Below are positions 18,638-26,674 of a stretch of DNA of 64,000 bases, one piece after another. The notes beneath the pieces were generated by a model. The model worked only from the letters and a program-made list of their open reading frames with translations, searched no databases and was not told where the DNA came from. Position 1 is the first letter of the stretch; each line of letters opens with the position of its first letter. The translations under genes and the position numbers were made by a program. Origin of the DNA: Sphingobacterium thalpophilum (GTDB lineage Bacteria; Bacteroidota; Bacteroidia; Sphingobacteriales; Sphingobacteriaceae); the NCBI RefSeq assembly GCF_901482695.1, contig NZ_LR590484.1, positions 1,116,001 through 1,180,000 on the forward strand, given 5' to 3'.

Positions 18638-18765
18638 TTTAGTGAAATAGTTGTCCAACCAATGGGGAGTATCATACAATTTCAGCAGGAAAGACGATTG
18701 ATAATAAAGGTGCAATATGATTTACTAGATATTTAAGTTAGGGTAGAAAGACTCAAAACTGTTAA

Positions 18766-19647
18766 ATGAAAAACTATTTCAACTGGCTAATTATAACATT
18801 AATATTTTCCTTGAATTATTCCTATGCTCAGGATAAGGATTTTCAAATATCTGTTGGCTCCCAATTATATATTTCCAAGTTAGACTGGTCAATTGCTGGG
18901 ACTATTGATGGAACAGACCCTAATGTACTTTCCGAATTAAAATACAGCAACGTTCTTACACTTGGCCCTGAATTAGAATTTGTATATCGGGTTCACAAAA
19001 AAATTAGTGTTTTTCTTGATTATCAAAGAGGATTGACTATTTCTGGAAAGGCTAATGATCGTGATTTTTCGGGGGATAACCGGACAAATATGACATATGA
19101 TGAAACTTTCTTAAGCAATAAAGGGTATCAAAGTTCCATAAAACTAGGAGGACGTTATACTTTTTTAAATTTCAATAGAATATCATTTAACACCGGTGCC
19201 CATATTAATCAAAATAAACATAGATTTTATCTACTTAAAGATGAGATTCCAGACCTTAATACGACTTACGATACTAGATGGAAAGTTTTATCGCTAAATA
19301 TTGGTGCTGACTATATTATGAATAAGGAAACTTCTATCAGTTCAGAAGTGGCCTACTCATTTATAAAATACGGTTCTAAAGCGAACTGGAATCTTATCAA
19401 AGATTTTCAGCATCCATTGAGTTTTGAGCAATGGGCGAATGGGAATGGATGGTCTATAAAAATACAGGTTGAAAGAAAAATTGCTGACCGATTTAATTTA
19501 TATATAGGTATGCTATCGGGTAAACAATCGTCATCTGATGGGGTTGATATCGCTTATTATAAATATGGTAATAGTAAGACGACCCGATTTAACGGGTCGT
19601 CTTACTATACAACAGGAGTATCCTTCGGTTTAATATACGGTATCTAA
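18766..19647 (+). CDS. Outer-membrane beta-barrel protein (omptin-like fold suspected)
   Basis: The 293-residue product has a signal peptide (MKNYFNWLIITLIFSLNYSYA) followed by alternating hydrophobic and polar strands. A DWSIAGTIDGTDPNVLSEL segment comes next, then aromatic-rich strands, and a C-terminal strand TTGVSFGLIYGI fitting an outer-membrane barrel of about 10 strands. The 'W.I.G.....NVLSEL.Y' pattern recalls omptin-like barrels in other phyla, but the catalytic residues cannot be assigned, so no protease role is claimed. A perfect 16-base inverted repeat lies within the last 80 bases of the gene. Confidence 0.6.
   Translation: MKNYFNWLIITLIFSLNYSYAQDKDFQISVGSQLYISKLDWSIAGTIDGTDPNVLSELKYSNVLTLGPELEFVYRVHKKISVFLDYQRGLTISGKANDRDFSGDNRTNMTYDETFLSNKGYQSSIKLGGRYTFLNFNRISFNTGAHINQNKHRFYLLKDEIPDLNTTYDTRWKVLSLNIGADYIMNKETSISSEVAYSFIKYGSKANWNLIKDFQHPLSFEQWANGNGWSIKIQVERKIADRFNLYIGMLSGKQSSSDGVDIAYYKYGNSKTTRFNGSSYYTTGVSFGLIYGI
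19571..19608. repeat. Perfect 16-base inverted repeat inside a coding sequence
   Basis: ATAGTAAGACGACCCG (19571-19586) and its exact reverse complement (19593-19608) enclose the six-base loop ATTTAA. It encodes part of SKTTRFNGSSYYTTG in the barrel protein. A stem this long and GC-rich is unexpected in an AT-rich gene and would form a strong mRNA hairpin close to the stop codon. It has no adjacent T-run. Confidence 0.8.
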
Positions 19648-19656
19648 ATATACTTT

Positions 19657-20172
19657 TTATAAAGGGGGGTGAGTATCACTCCCTTTTTGTATTGTAATTA
19701 ATTTTTCTTTACCTTTTCCATCCCACACTAATTTACCATTCAGGTACAGCTTTTCATAGACAACTGTTCCGCTTTTGTTAGTTAGTTCCGCTTTTAATTC
19801 GTCTGGTGGAAAACCTTCGTTATCATAAACTAATTTTAAAACCGAAGTCGAATAAGTTGGATAGAAGTTTAAGATGAGACGGTTTTTGCCGTCAACTTCT
19901 CTTATTGTGAAATATTCCGGCGAGAGCATGTCTGGAACAAGCTTTCCCCCAGTTGGCGATGGATTAGCATCGTTATTACCAGAAGCTTCAATCTTTAGTT
20001 TATCTGTATGTATTTTACTAGGTATATCTAATTTCTGATTGAGTAGATCCTCATTCTTATCATTGACGATAACGACTTCAACCATAGTATCTGCTTTAAA
20101 ATAAAGGTTATCGTTTTTAGTGCACCCTACATTAATCAGTAATGCCCCGAAAATTAAAATTAGATTTCTCAT
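19657..20172 (-). CDS. Putative lipoprotein of unknown function
   Basis: The 171-residue product has a lipoprotein signal (MRNLILIFGALLINVGC, lipobox INVGC with Cys17). The mature part is rich in beta-strand patterns, with no motif I recognise: VVIVNDKNEDLLNQKLDIPSK, IREVDGKNRLILNFYP, LVYDNEGFPPDELKAEL. It is probably a membrane-anchored periplasmic or surface protein. The gene ends in a terminator shared with the convergent barrel gene. Confidence 0.65.
   Translation of the reverse strand: MRNLILIFGALLINVGCTKNDNLYFKADTMVEVVIVNDKNEDLLNQKLDIPSKIHTDKLKIEASGNNDANPSPTGGKLVPDMLSPEYFTIREVDGKNRLILNFYPTYSTSVLKLVYDNEGFPPDELKAELTNKSGTVVYEKLYLNGKLVWDGKGKEKLITIQKGSDTHPPL
19662..19686. terminator. Terminator between convergent genes
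   Basis: GGGGGTGA pairs with TCACTCCC (one G-T pair) across a three-base loop, followed on the plus strand by TTTTT. It ends the barrel gene and lies within the last codons of the convergent lipoprotein gene. Confidence 0.6.
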
Positions 20173-20369
20173 AACTTTATAATATAGTTTTATTGAATGT
20201 TCATATAAAATATAACGTATAATTTTTAAAATTGCTACATGATTTAAGTATTTTGTTTTTTACACAATAGTGTAGTTTTTAAAGGAGTTTTATTGTTTCT
20301 CAATTTGTCATTAAAACAATATTATTAATGATATGTTATCCCATGTATATAACCAATATTTTATCACAC

Positions 20370-21227
20370 ATGAGAAAATTTATTATTATACCCTTATTTG
20401 CGTCAGTCCTCTTGTTCTCAAATTGTAGTAAGGATGACCAATCAAAAAATGCAGTAGAAGAGTCTGCACAAGACCCAGATCAGTTAATTAAAGATGGATT
20501 AAAGGCACTTGGATTCAATTATGACGATGTAGAAATCAATGGTGACACCATTATTGTTGAGGGGGATATTATTCTCTACAAGTCTAAATTATTGGATAAA
20601 ACTAAACCCCGTCAGGCAACTACACACGCTTTTCCTTTTATAAAATATGACGATCTTTTTTTAAAGGTTTATATTCAGCCCCAGTCTGGGAGTACTGGTT
20701 TTACTAGCTCAGAAATCGCTGTCATCAAGTCGGGAATTAATGAGTTTTTAAGCTCGAATTTCCCTCCAACTATGGGATTTTTTTCGATAACCTATACAAC
20801 AAACAGCGCTGATCCGCACAGTGTGAGTGTTGTACAGGCAAACTTACCTTCGAATGTATGCGGACAGGCAGACTTTCCATCGGCCGTAATAGATAATGGT
20901 TTTAATGCTGTGCAGATTGGCGGAAATTTAAGGATTAACATTGGCCAATTTAGGAATAACCTTAATGATTCGCAAAGGAAGTTTTTAATTGTTCATGAAT
21001 TTGGACACATGCTCGGTTTTAGACATACGAATTGGAGAACCGATGAGCCTCAATATTCAGGCGGTTATGGAGCATATGGGATTCCTTTCACTGGAAACAG
21101 CTCTGCTAACCCTGATCCTAACTCTGTATTTAACTCGTATACTTGTGGGTATTCTTGGAACGGGTTTTCTGATGCGGATATACATTCTATCAAATTTATT
21201 ACTAGGGGTCAGACTTCTAGTAGATAA
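20370..21227 (+). CDS. M57-like zinc metalloprotease lipoprotein
   Basis: Probably a surface or periplasmic zinc peptidase. From the ATG at 20370 (an upstream ATG at 20328 adds 14 residues before the signal) the product is 285 residues with a lipoprotein signal MRKFIIIPLFASVLLFSNCSK. The zinc-binding motif HEFGHMLGFRHTN (HExxHxxxxxH) lies at about residues 209-221. It is preceded by NDSQRKFLIV and followed by an NPDPNSVFNSYTCGYSW region like the Met-turn part of M57 'HEIGH' peptidases. A hairpin terminator follows. The natural substrate is unknown. Confidence 0.8.
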   Translation: MRKFIIIPLFASVLLFSNCSKDDQSKNAVEESAQDPDQLIKDGLKALGFNYDDVEINGDTIIVEGDIILYKSKLLDKTKPRQATTHAFPFIKYDDLFLKVYIQPQSGSTGFTSSEIAVIKSGINEFLSSNFPPTMGFFSITYTTNSADPHSVSVVQANLPSNVCGQADFPSAVIDNGFNAVQIGGNLRINIGQFRNNLNDSQRKFLIVHEFGHMLGFRHTNWRTDEPQYSGGYGAYGIPFTGNSSANPDPNSVFNSYTCGYSWNGFSDADIHSIKFITRGQTSSR

Positions 21228-21259
21228 TAGCTTTCATGAATCCCAAAGCTTTATTGAGA

Positions 21260-21297
21260 AAAAGCCAGTAGAATTAAATGTTTTGCTGGCTTTTCTA
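21260..21297 (+). terminator. Terminator after the M57-like gene
   Basis: AAAAGCCAG (21260-21268) pairs exactly with CTGGCTTTT (21286-21294) and runs into T-rich sequence, a standard intrinsic terminator. Confidence 0.7.
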
Positions 21298-21420
21298 TTT
21301 CGTATTAATTATCGCCAAATTTGCCTTAGAAGGCAAACCTTGTATTCCAATCAACATAGAAGATATCCGCCCTACCAAGTACATATTTTATAAAGGAAGC
21401 CTAGTTTCGATCTTTGTTGC

Positions 21421-21702
21421 ATGAGCATACAGGAAAAAAGAGAATATATGCTGTCGCTGATAGCAGACTGGCGGCAGAGCGGAAAAAGTAAGAAGTCATA
21501 TTGTGCTGAAAAAGGGATCAATGAGACCAAGTTTTATTATTGGATTTCCCGAATCAAGGAAATTGATAATTCTGCTGTTGGCTTTTTAACAATCGATAAA
21601 GCCGGTAAACATAGTGATATTGAAATTATCTATCCCAATGGTGTACGTATTAAGGTAGAAAACGACCTTGGGCTTCTTTCTCAATTGATACGTTTATACT
21701 GA
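21421..21702 (+). CDS. IS66 TnpA-like accessory protein
   Basis: The 93-residue product has an N-terminal helical DNA-binding region (EYMLSLIADWRQSGKSKKSYCAEKGINETKFYYWISRIKE) typical of IS66 TnpA. It is one of the two small proteins IS66 needs besides the DDE transposase. The last base of its stop codon is shared with the start of tnpB. Confidence 0.85.
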   Translation: MSIQEKREYMLSLIADWRQSGKSKKSYCAEKGINETKFYYWISRIKEIDNSAVGFLTIDKAGKHSDIEIIYPNGVRIKVENDLGLLSQLIRLY

Positions 21703-22040
21703 TGTTTGTGCTGGGCTCATCGCATAGGTTTTATCTTTATAATGGTTTTTGCGATATGAGGAAGTCTTTTGATGGCCTCTGTGGACTAGTCAGTTCAGGG
21801 ATGCAGCGACAGGCTACCAGTGGAGAGGTGTTCGTATTCCTAAACCGTAGCCGTACGCACGTGAAGCTGTTGCATTGGGAGCAGGATGGCTTTGTGTTGT
21901 ATTACAAACGTTTGGAAAGGGGAACTTTTCTGGCGCCAGACACAAAAAACAGCGAGTTGTCTTGGAGTGACCTGGTCCTGATGGTTGAAGGCATACAGGT
22001 TGTAAAAAGCATTCAAAAAAGACGTTTTTATTTGACTTAA
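21702..22040 (+). CDS. IS66 TnpB-like accessory protein
   Basis: The 112-residue product matches the IS66 Orf2 family: FYLYNGFCDMRKSFDGLCGLV near the start and FLNRSRTHVKLLHWEQDGFVLYYKRLERG in the middle, with normal length. It overlaps tnpA by one base and is followed by tnpC 27 bases later. Confidence 0.93.
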   Translation: MFVLGSSHRFYLYNGFCDMRKSFDGLCGLVSSGMQRQATSGEVFVFLNRSRTHVKLLHWEQDGFVLYYKRLERGTFLAPDTKNSELSWSDLVLMVEGIQVVKSIQKRRFYLT

Positions 22041-22067
22041 AAGCCGCTTTTGCCGTATATTTACCGT

Positions 22068-23137
22068 ATGGAAACAGCACTGGAAAACCTATCAAAAGAA
22101 GACCTTCTCAAGGTCATTTCCAGTCGCGACCAAAAGATAGAATATCTCACACAGGAGCGCGATCACTTAAAATCTCAGGTTGAAATGCTTCGCCGTATAT
22201 GCAATTCGGTCAGAAGCGTGAACGCTTCGAAGGCGATCCCAATCACACCATGCTTCCCTTTGAAGCAGAGCCTGCTGAAGTAGAGCAGCAACAGGAAGAA
22301 ATCAAAGAAAAGATCGAGTATGTGCGTAAACGAACTAATCATAAAGGACGTGCTAAATTACCGGCACACCTTCCTGTAGAAGAGATTGAAATCCACCCCG
22401 AGGGAGATCTATCCCAAATGGTCTGTATCGGCAAAGAAATTACCGAAGAACTGGAGTGGGATCCTGCTAAGTTCTACATCAAACGTTACATCCGTTATAA
22501 ATATGCGGCTAAAGATAAATCTGCCGTAGCCATCGCCGAACTTCCTGAACGGGTCATCGATAAAGGAATTGCAGGGCCGAGCTTACCGGCGATGATACTT
22601 ACCGCTAAATATATGGATCACCTTCCGCTATACCGACAGAAACAGATCTTCGCCAGAGAAAATATACAGATACCATCCTCAACGATCGAAGGATGGACCA
22701 GACAGGCACTGGAAAAACTCGAGCCATTGTATGAACAACTGGTCTTCGATACCAAGGCACAGGGATATTTACAGGTAGACGAAACGGTAATAAAAGTATT
22801 GGACAGCGATAAAAAAGGAGCTGCCCATCAGGGTTATTATTGGGTATACCACGCTCCATTGGAAGGAACCGTTTTATTTGATTATAGTCTTACCCGTGGT
22901 GGTATCGCCGCTGCCCCCATGTTAGGGAACTTTAAAGGTTATCTCCAGACAGACGGCTATGCCGTGTATGAAAAGTATGGCAAAAAGAAAGAGGTGAGGC
23001 ACCTGGCCTGTTGGGCGCATGCCGGTCGTGAGTTTGAAAAAGCATTAGATAATGATAAAGCAAGAGCTGAAAAGGCTTTGCTAACTCTATTACAGCTACA
23101 TCGTCAAAAAAGTGAATTAATATTGACAGTAAGATAA
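22068..23137 (+). pseudogene. IS66 transposase TnpC, frameshifted and truncated
   Basis: The first frame (METALENLSKEDLLKVISSRDQ...EMLRR) is the normal N-terminal coiled coil. At about 22196-22200 two extra bases (AT) break it, and the protein continues in another frame with MQFGQKRERFEGDPNHTML, the expected next segment. The second frame has two catalytic aspartates (YLQVDETVIKVLD, YLQTDGYAVYEKYG). It ends at 23137 with a non-family tail (HRQKSELILTVR), so the last part including the catalytic glutamate is missing. Confidence 0.88.
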
Positions 23138-23184
23138 AAACAATTTCCTTGGTCACAGAATGAACGTACATTTATCTATTCAAC

Positions 23185-23215
23185 TTGCTCCTACCGAAAC
23201 ATTTTTGTATCTTAA
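23185..23215 (+). promoter_or_regulatory. Possible promoter of the AraC gene
   Basis: TTG (23185-23187), 20 bases, then TATCTTAA (23208-23215) partly match the Bacteroidota promoter. The predicted start of transcription lies about 20 bases before the AraC start codon. Confidence 0.35.
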
Positions 23216-23242
23216 CGACACTAACCAATTTTTTGATAAAGT

Positions 23243-24238
23243 ATGCTGGTCAATGAGAGTATAGACCTTAAATATCCCTACCATTTAGCACCGCGACATA
23301 CGGCACCCAAAGGACTATATTTTAATTTTATAGCTTCCGAAGATGCCATCCTATGCACCAAAAACCAATACATTGCCAATAAAAAGATAGGTACGCACAC
23401 TTTTTTGGAAGTAGCCGGAACTTTTGACGAAGACTGGAGTTTTAATATCCATAATAGCCAGACGACGCTGTGGCTTGCGTTTCAGTTTCACGGATCTTCC
23501 CGCTTAGCAGCTATTGACCAGTCCGTTCTGGCCCACCAGCAGTACCTGGCTTACGTTAATACCGACAAAGAAGTCACCTATCACATAAAAGCAGGTAAAG
23601 TGGCCATGATCCTGATCGGACAGCACATACAAGATTCGGCCCGGTTCACACAGGAATGGGACACGCTACAGATCGACAGATTACAGGCAACCCAGGTATT
23701 TGATTTGGAAAAGATCGGCTACCGCATCAGAAAGGCCTTAGAGCTTATTCAACAGACCCGCCCCGCCCCTTATTCACTAATGACTAAATTACAGTTCTAC
23801 ACCAGCAATTTAATCGAGCTGTACCACCGGGACCTAGTCGAACAACGCAAATCTACAAAACAGGAAGACATCTCACTTCTGCATCGTGCAAAGGCATATA
23901 TCTATGAACATTATATGGATGAAGGCCTCCGGGTGGACACAATAGTGAAAGCTCTTCGAACGAGCAAAACTACACTTTGTCGTGTCTTCCAAGAAAATAA
24001 TCTCACCATAAATAGAGCAATTCAAACCATACGGATCCATAAAGGTCGCGAAATGCTCCGCACATCCAACGAATCTGTCGACATGATCGCCTTTACATTA
24101 CAGTTTTCAACCGCCAAGTATTTTATTAAAACCTATGTCCGCTATTTCGGGCATACGCCGGCAATGGAACGAAAACTACATCCGCCGCCGCCCGGACCAA
24201 ACTACAACTTTAACAAGGGCAACAAGAACCGGCAATGA
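23243..24238 (+). CDS. AraC-family transcriptional regulator
   Basis: The 331-residue product has an N-terminal sensing region (about 1-200) without a recognised motif and a C-terminal AraC DNA-binding domain (about 210-320): RAKAYIYEHYMDEGLRVDTIVKAL...SKTTLCRVFQENNL, then IQTIRIHKGREMLRTSNESVDMIAFTLQFSTAKYFIKTYVRYFGHTP. It directly follows the truncated IS66 element and precedes a long gap. Targets are unknown; the FN3 and helical genes downstream are candidates by position only. Confidence 0.88.
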   Translation: MLVNESIDLKYPYHLAPRHTAPKGLYFNFIASEDAILCTKNQYIANKKIGTHTFLEVAGTFDEDWSFNIHNSQTTLWLAFQFHGSSRLAAIDQSVLAHQQYLAYVNTDKEVTYHIKAGKVAMILIGQHIQDSARFTQEWDTLQIDRLQATQVFDLEKIGYRIRKALELIQQTRPAPYSLMTKLQFYTSNLIELYHRDLVEQRKSTKQEDISLLHRAKAYIYEHYMDEGLRVDTIVKALRTSKTTLCRVFQENNLTINRAIQTIRIHKGREMLRTSNESVDMIAFTLQFSTAKYFIKTYVRYFGHTPAMERKLHPPPPGPNYNFNKGNKNRQ

Positions 24239-24829
24239 TCCTGATGACCGGAATCATCAACGAAAGTGTACAAGCATACAGTTTCGCCCTCCTGGCTACG
24301 GATGTCTCTGGAGCGTACTGCAGGACATCCCTTATGCGGCCTACTGATACACCGATGCCATGATCTTTTTATTTCATGTATCAGCAAACTTCCTCCATGT
24401 CATCTACTGCCGCACCACCGCACCGGTCATTTACAGCAGTGTACCGCAAAATTTCATTAACACAGTTTACCCCCGCACGCAGGTTGTGCCCTTCGGCACC
24501 GACACATAACAAAATCTCGTGAAGTAAATTTACCATGACAGCAGTGTCCCAAACTTTTGCATCTGTGTACGGCCAAATAACATCCTTGTAAATGAGTATC
24601 GCAACGATAGCAGAGATCTTTACGCTGATGCATAACAACGCCTCCGGCATGTGATCTGCTTTTACCCCGGTGCTCCCGGCTTCTACTTCGGTGCGCTGTT
24701 AAAATCCTTTGATGCAATTTACTTTTACCTGAAGATCAGCTTCACAGAATCAACTGCGCAGAATCTGCTTCTATTATCTCCAAGACGAGTTTTTGAGAAA
24801 AATTTCACCCTAATTCTATAAACAAAAGA

Positions 24830-24885
24830 GGTAAAATTGTCCCAAAAAGAATTTTCAGTTTTATGCATTTTGGGACAATTTTACC
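24830..24885. repeat. Perfect 18-base inverted repeat upstream of the FN3 gene
   Basis: GGTAAAATTGTCCCAAAA (24830-24847) and its exact complement (24868-24885) flank a 20-base spacer. The left arm also overlaps AAGAGGTAA (24826-24834), which can pair instead with TTACCTCTT (24898-24906). The structure lies just upstream of a promoter-like element, so it looks like an operator pair. There is no T-run, which argues against a terminator. Confidence 0.8.
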
Positions 24886-24909
24886 CCCTTCGCGTCCTTA
24901 CCTCTTCCG

Positions 24910-24917
24910 TATGTTTG
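24910..24917 (+). promoter_or_regulatory. Possible promoter of the FN3 gene
   Basis: TATGTTTG fits the -7 consensus TAnnTTTG about 50 bases before the start codon. No matching -33 TTTG is seen 19 bases upstream, so the promoter may need an activator. Confidence 0.4.
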
Positions 24918-24966
24918 TATCGTTGCTAGCACAATACTATTTTTTAAACTTTTAACATTTCAAATT

Positions 24967-25584
24967 ATGAGTCAGTTAACAATTAATGAAAGAGGGCAGA
25001 CAGATGTACAGTTAATGCAGACTGCCGAACAGATTGCAACCAAAATGGCCAATGAGACCACACTGTTTCCGGATCCGGTACCGGCGCTGTCGGTGCTCAA
25101 TGCGGCTCTCACCGCCTTCCGCAATTCGGCCACCGAAGCGGCCTACAGGGATACAAGGGCCATTATGATCCGTAAGCAGAAAAGGCAGGAACTTGTGTAT
25201 ATCCTCAAAGAGCTCGGTAAATACGTGGACACCATTGCCAACAATGATGACACTATCGTACTGGCTGCGGGATTCAATATCCGGAAAACAAATACTTCCT
25301 ATGACGGCTTTGTCCCCAGGGCACAGCGCCCGATTGCCGAACCTGGTCAGATAGGCAGCGGACGTATTGTCCTGAAGACCGTCGCATGGACCGGAGCACG
25401 AATGTATGAATACCAGTTCAGGCTCAAAGGGAGCAATGCGGAATGGTCGTCGCAGCTCTGTTCAAAGAGCTCCTGTATTATTGAAGGGCTGGAAACCTTT
25501 AAGGAGTACGAGTTCAGGGTGACCTATATCGGGATCAATCCAACCCCAAATTATAGTGATCTAACAAGCAGCTACGTGCTATAG
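24967..25584 (+). CDS. FN3-like domain protein, Bacteroidota-specific family
   Basis: The 205-residue product has an N-terminal helical half (about 1-105, with the YRDTRAIMIRKQKRQELVYILKELGKYVDTIA segment) and a C-terminal fibronectin type III-like domain (about 125-205: GRIVLKTVAWTGARMYEYQFRLKG...LETFKEYEFRVTYIG). No signal peptide is visible, so it is probably cytoplasmic or part of a particle. The family is known to me only as a conserved Bacteroidota protein of unknown role. It precedes another unknown gene by 259 bases. Confidence 0.65.
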   Translation: MSQLTINERGQTDVQLMQTAEQIATKMANETTLFPDPVPALSVLNAALTAFRNSATEAAYRDTRAIMIRKQKRQELVYILKELGKYVDTIANNDDTIVLAAGFNIRKTNTSYDGFVPRAQRPIAEPGQIGSGRIVLKTVAWTGARMYEYQFRLKGSNAEWSSQLCSKSSCIIEGLETFKEYEFRVTYIGINPTPNYSDLTSSYVL

Positions 25585-25750
25585 CCTGTACAGTTGCACA
25601 GCGACATGCTTTTCCATGGACTATAAAATACAAATAGCCTTGGAAACATGAAATTTTCTGGAACAACCTCAACTCCTGGATCAGGGGTATAAAATGAATA
25701 ACGACAGCGTGTATGTATTGCACGGAAAGAATGAACAGATTTGGAAAAAA

Positions 25751-25820
25751 TACCGTCATTTTCTATCTTGATACCGGAAAGCTTAAAATTAGACCGGTCA
25801 GGAAGCTGAAAATGACGGTA
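25751..25820 (-). terminator. Long hairpin with T-run on the minus strand
   Basis: TACCGTCATTTTC (25751-25763) and its exact complement (25808-25820) enclose 44 bases that can pair further (ACCGG with CCGGT). On the minus strand the stem is followed at once by TTTTTT. It has the form of an intrinsic terminator against leftward transcription, though both neighbours are plus-strand genes. Confidence 0.5.
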
Positions 25821-25843
25821 ATTCCAGATGTAACACCACAATT

Positions 25844-26554
25844 ATGAAAGAAATCGTCAGAAAACATCCATTGAGACCGATTATCCTTCGCTTTGACCTC
25901 GCGAAGCCGCAACCGGATTTTGAGAAGAAAGGCCTCGATGCCCACTATCACATGCACGACCTTACCTGGGACATGCTACAGGCACTGCAGGAGCAATATC
26001 GCATTTTGGAGGAGATTGATTATGAAATAGCAGAACTTGAATACCTCCTATTACCCATTGAGCAGGATCTGGATATTCTCGAAGTATTTCTGAAAATCAA
26101 AGACCCTTCTGTTCTGCCTTTTGACAGACACGATGACGGTATTGAAGTCAGCATTGATATCGCAGACTTCTATCAGGGAGTCATTTACCACAACCAGCGG
26201 ATGCAGGATCTTTATAATGATGTATCAGCAGCATACCAGTGGTTCAATACCCATTTTGAGATGATCTATGAAAAAGAAAGCTGGATTGACGAACAGCTCT
26301 GGAACGATATCCATCAGATCTATAGCAATTATCTGGAAGCTCAGGTCGATATTGTATCTTTAGATCGTGATCAGGAGGAATTTAAAGAGGCATTGTCCGA
26401 AGTTTTCAAGCTGCAGGATAGATATAACGAATATGGCCAGGTCCTGTTCGAATCCTTCAATACACTGCAGGCACGATCGAAAGAATGCTACCAACGAGCC
26501 GAAATCGTCAACAAGCGGCTGGACGACCTTACTGACCAGGATAAACTGTCGTGA
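25844..26554 (+). CDS. Helical protein of unknown function
   Basis: A 236-residue, strongly acidic and helical protein with no signal peptide. Segments such as LQALQEQYRILEEIDYEIAELEYLLLPIEQDLDILEVFLK and QVDIVSLDRDQEEFKEALSEVFKLQDRYNEYGQ look like coiled coils. I do not recognise the family. Its position after the FN3 gene and before a strong terminator suggests a two-gene accessory unit. Confidence 0.6.
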   Translation: MKEIVRKHPLRPIILRFDLAKPQPDFEKKGLDAHYHMHDLTWDMLQALQEQYRILEEIDYEIAELEYLLLPIEQDLDILEVFLKIKDPSVLPFDRHDDGIEVSIDIADFYQGVIYHNQRMQDLYNDVSAAYQWFNTHFEMIYEKESWIDEQLWNDIHQIYSNYLEAQVDIVSLDRDQEEFKEALSEVFKLQDRYNEYGQVLFESFNTLQARSKECYQRAEIVNKRLDDLTDQDKLS

Positions 26555-26581
26555 CCTGATGCCAACTGCTTAAGCCACAAC

Positions 26582-26620
26582 AAAAATCACGACTCAAAAT
26601 AGCTGGATCGTGATTTTTTT
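26582..26620. terminator. Bidirectional terminator
   Basis: AAAAATCACGA pairs with TCGTGATTTTT and runs of A and T flank both sides, so it can end the plus-strand helical gene and the minus-strand GH88 pseudogene. Confidence 0.75.
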
Positions 26621-26674
26621 GACATCTGATGCACAGGTATTAAAATTGCTTCATACCTACCTTCTGTACCAACG

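Larger units (their letters stand above)
17453..18678 (+). mobile_element. IS3-family insertion sequence, apparently intact
   Basis: A 1226-base element bounded by imperfect inverted repeats: left TGTATAGTACTCCCC..., right end (reverse complement) TGTATGATACTCCCC..., both followed by a GGACAACT block about 20 bases in. It carries orfA and orfB with a slippery A7G sequence. No target duplication is visible (left flank GATGG, right flank ATTTC), so the flanks were probably rearranged after insertion, in keeping with the truncated IS256 gene on one side only. Confidence 0.9.
21421..23137 (+). mobile_element. Degenerate IS66-family element
   Basis: Three consecutive genes of the IS66 type (tnpA, tnpB, tnpC) are present in the usual order and with the usual overlaps, but tnpC has a frameshift near 22199 and lacks its last third. 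The right end is lost, and the left terminal repeat cannot be identified with confidence. The element is therefore a remnant that could not move without help. Confidence 0.85.
24239..24966. other. Long gap without a credible gene
   Basis: A 728-base stretch. Frames of 60-90 codons exist on both strands but read as Cys/His/Arg-rich shadow sequence with no family match, so none is called. The ten-base string ACAGCAGTGT occurs twice about 100 bases apart. Near the right end lies an 18-base perfect inverted repeat and then a promoter-like TATGTTTG. Confidence 0.5.

Noticed and set aside
14935..20275. Two similar palindromes ACAC-N4-GTGTAG (14935-14948 and 20262-20275)
   Set aside because: The arms are only four bases and the two sites lie at different distances from their genes, so chance is likely.
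24381..24717. Minus-strand frames of 86-89 codons in the gap after the AraC gene
   Set aside because: Cys/His/Arg-rich products without family features, mutually overlapping; treated as non-coding.
25648..25771. Short frames MKFSGTTSTPGSGV and MNNDSVYVLHGKNEQIWKKY... between the FN3 and helical genes
   Set aside because: Very short, overlapping the hairpin, no start signals; not supported as genes.
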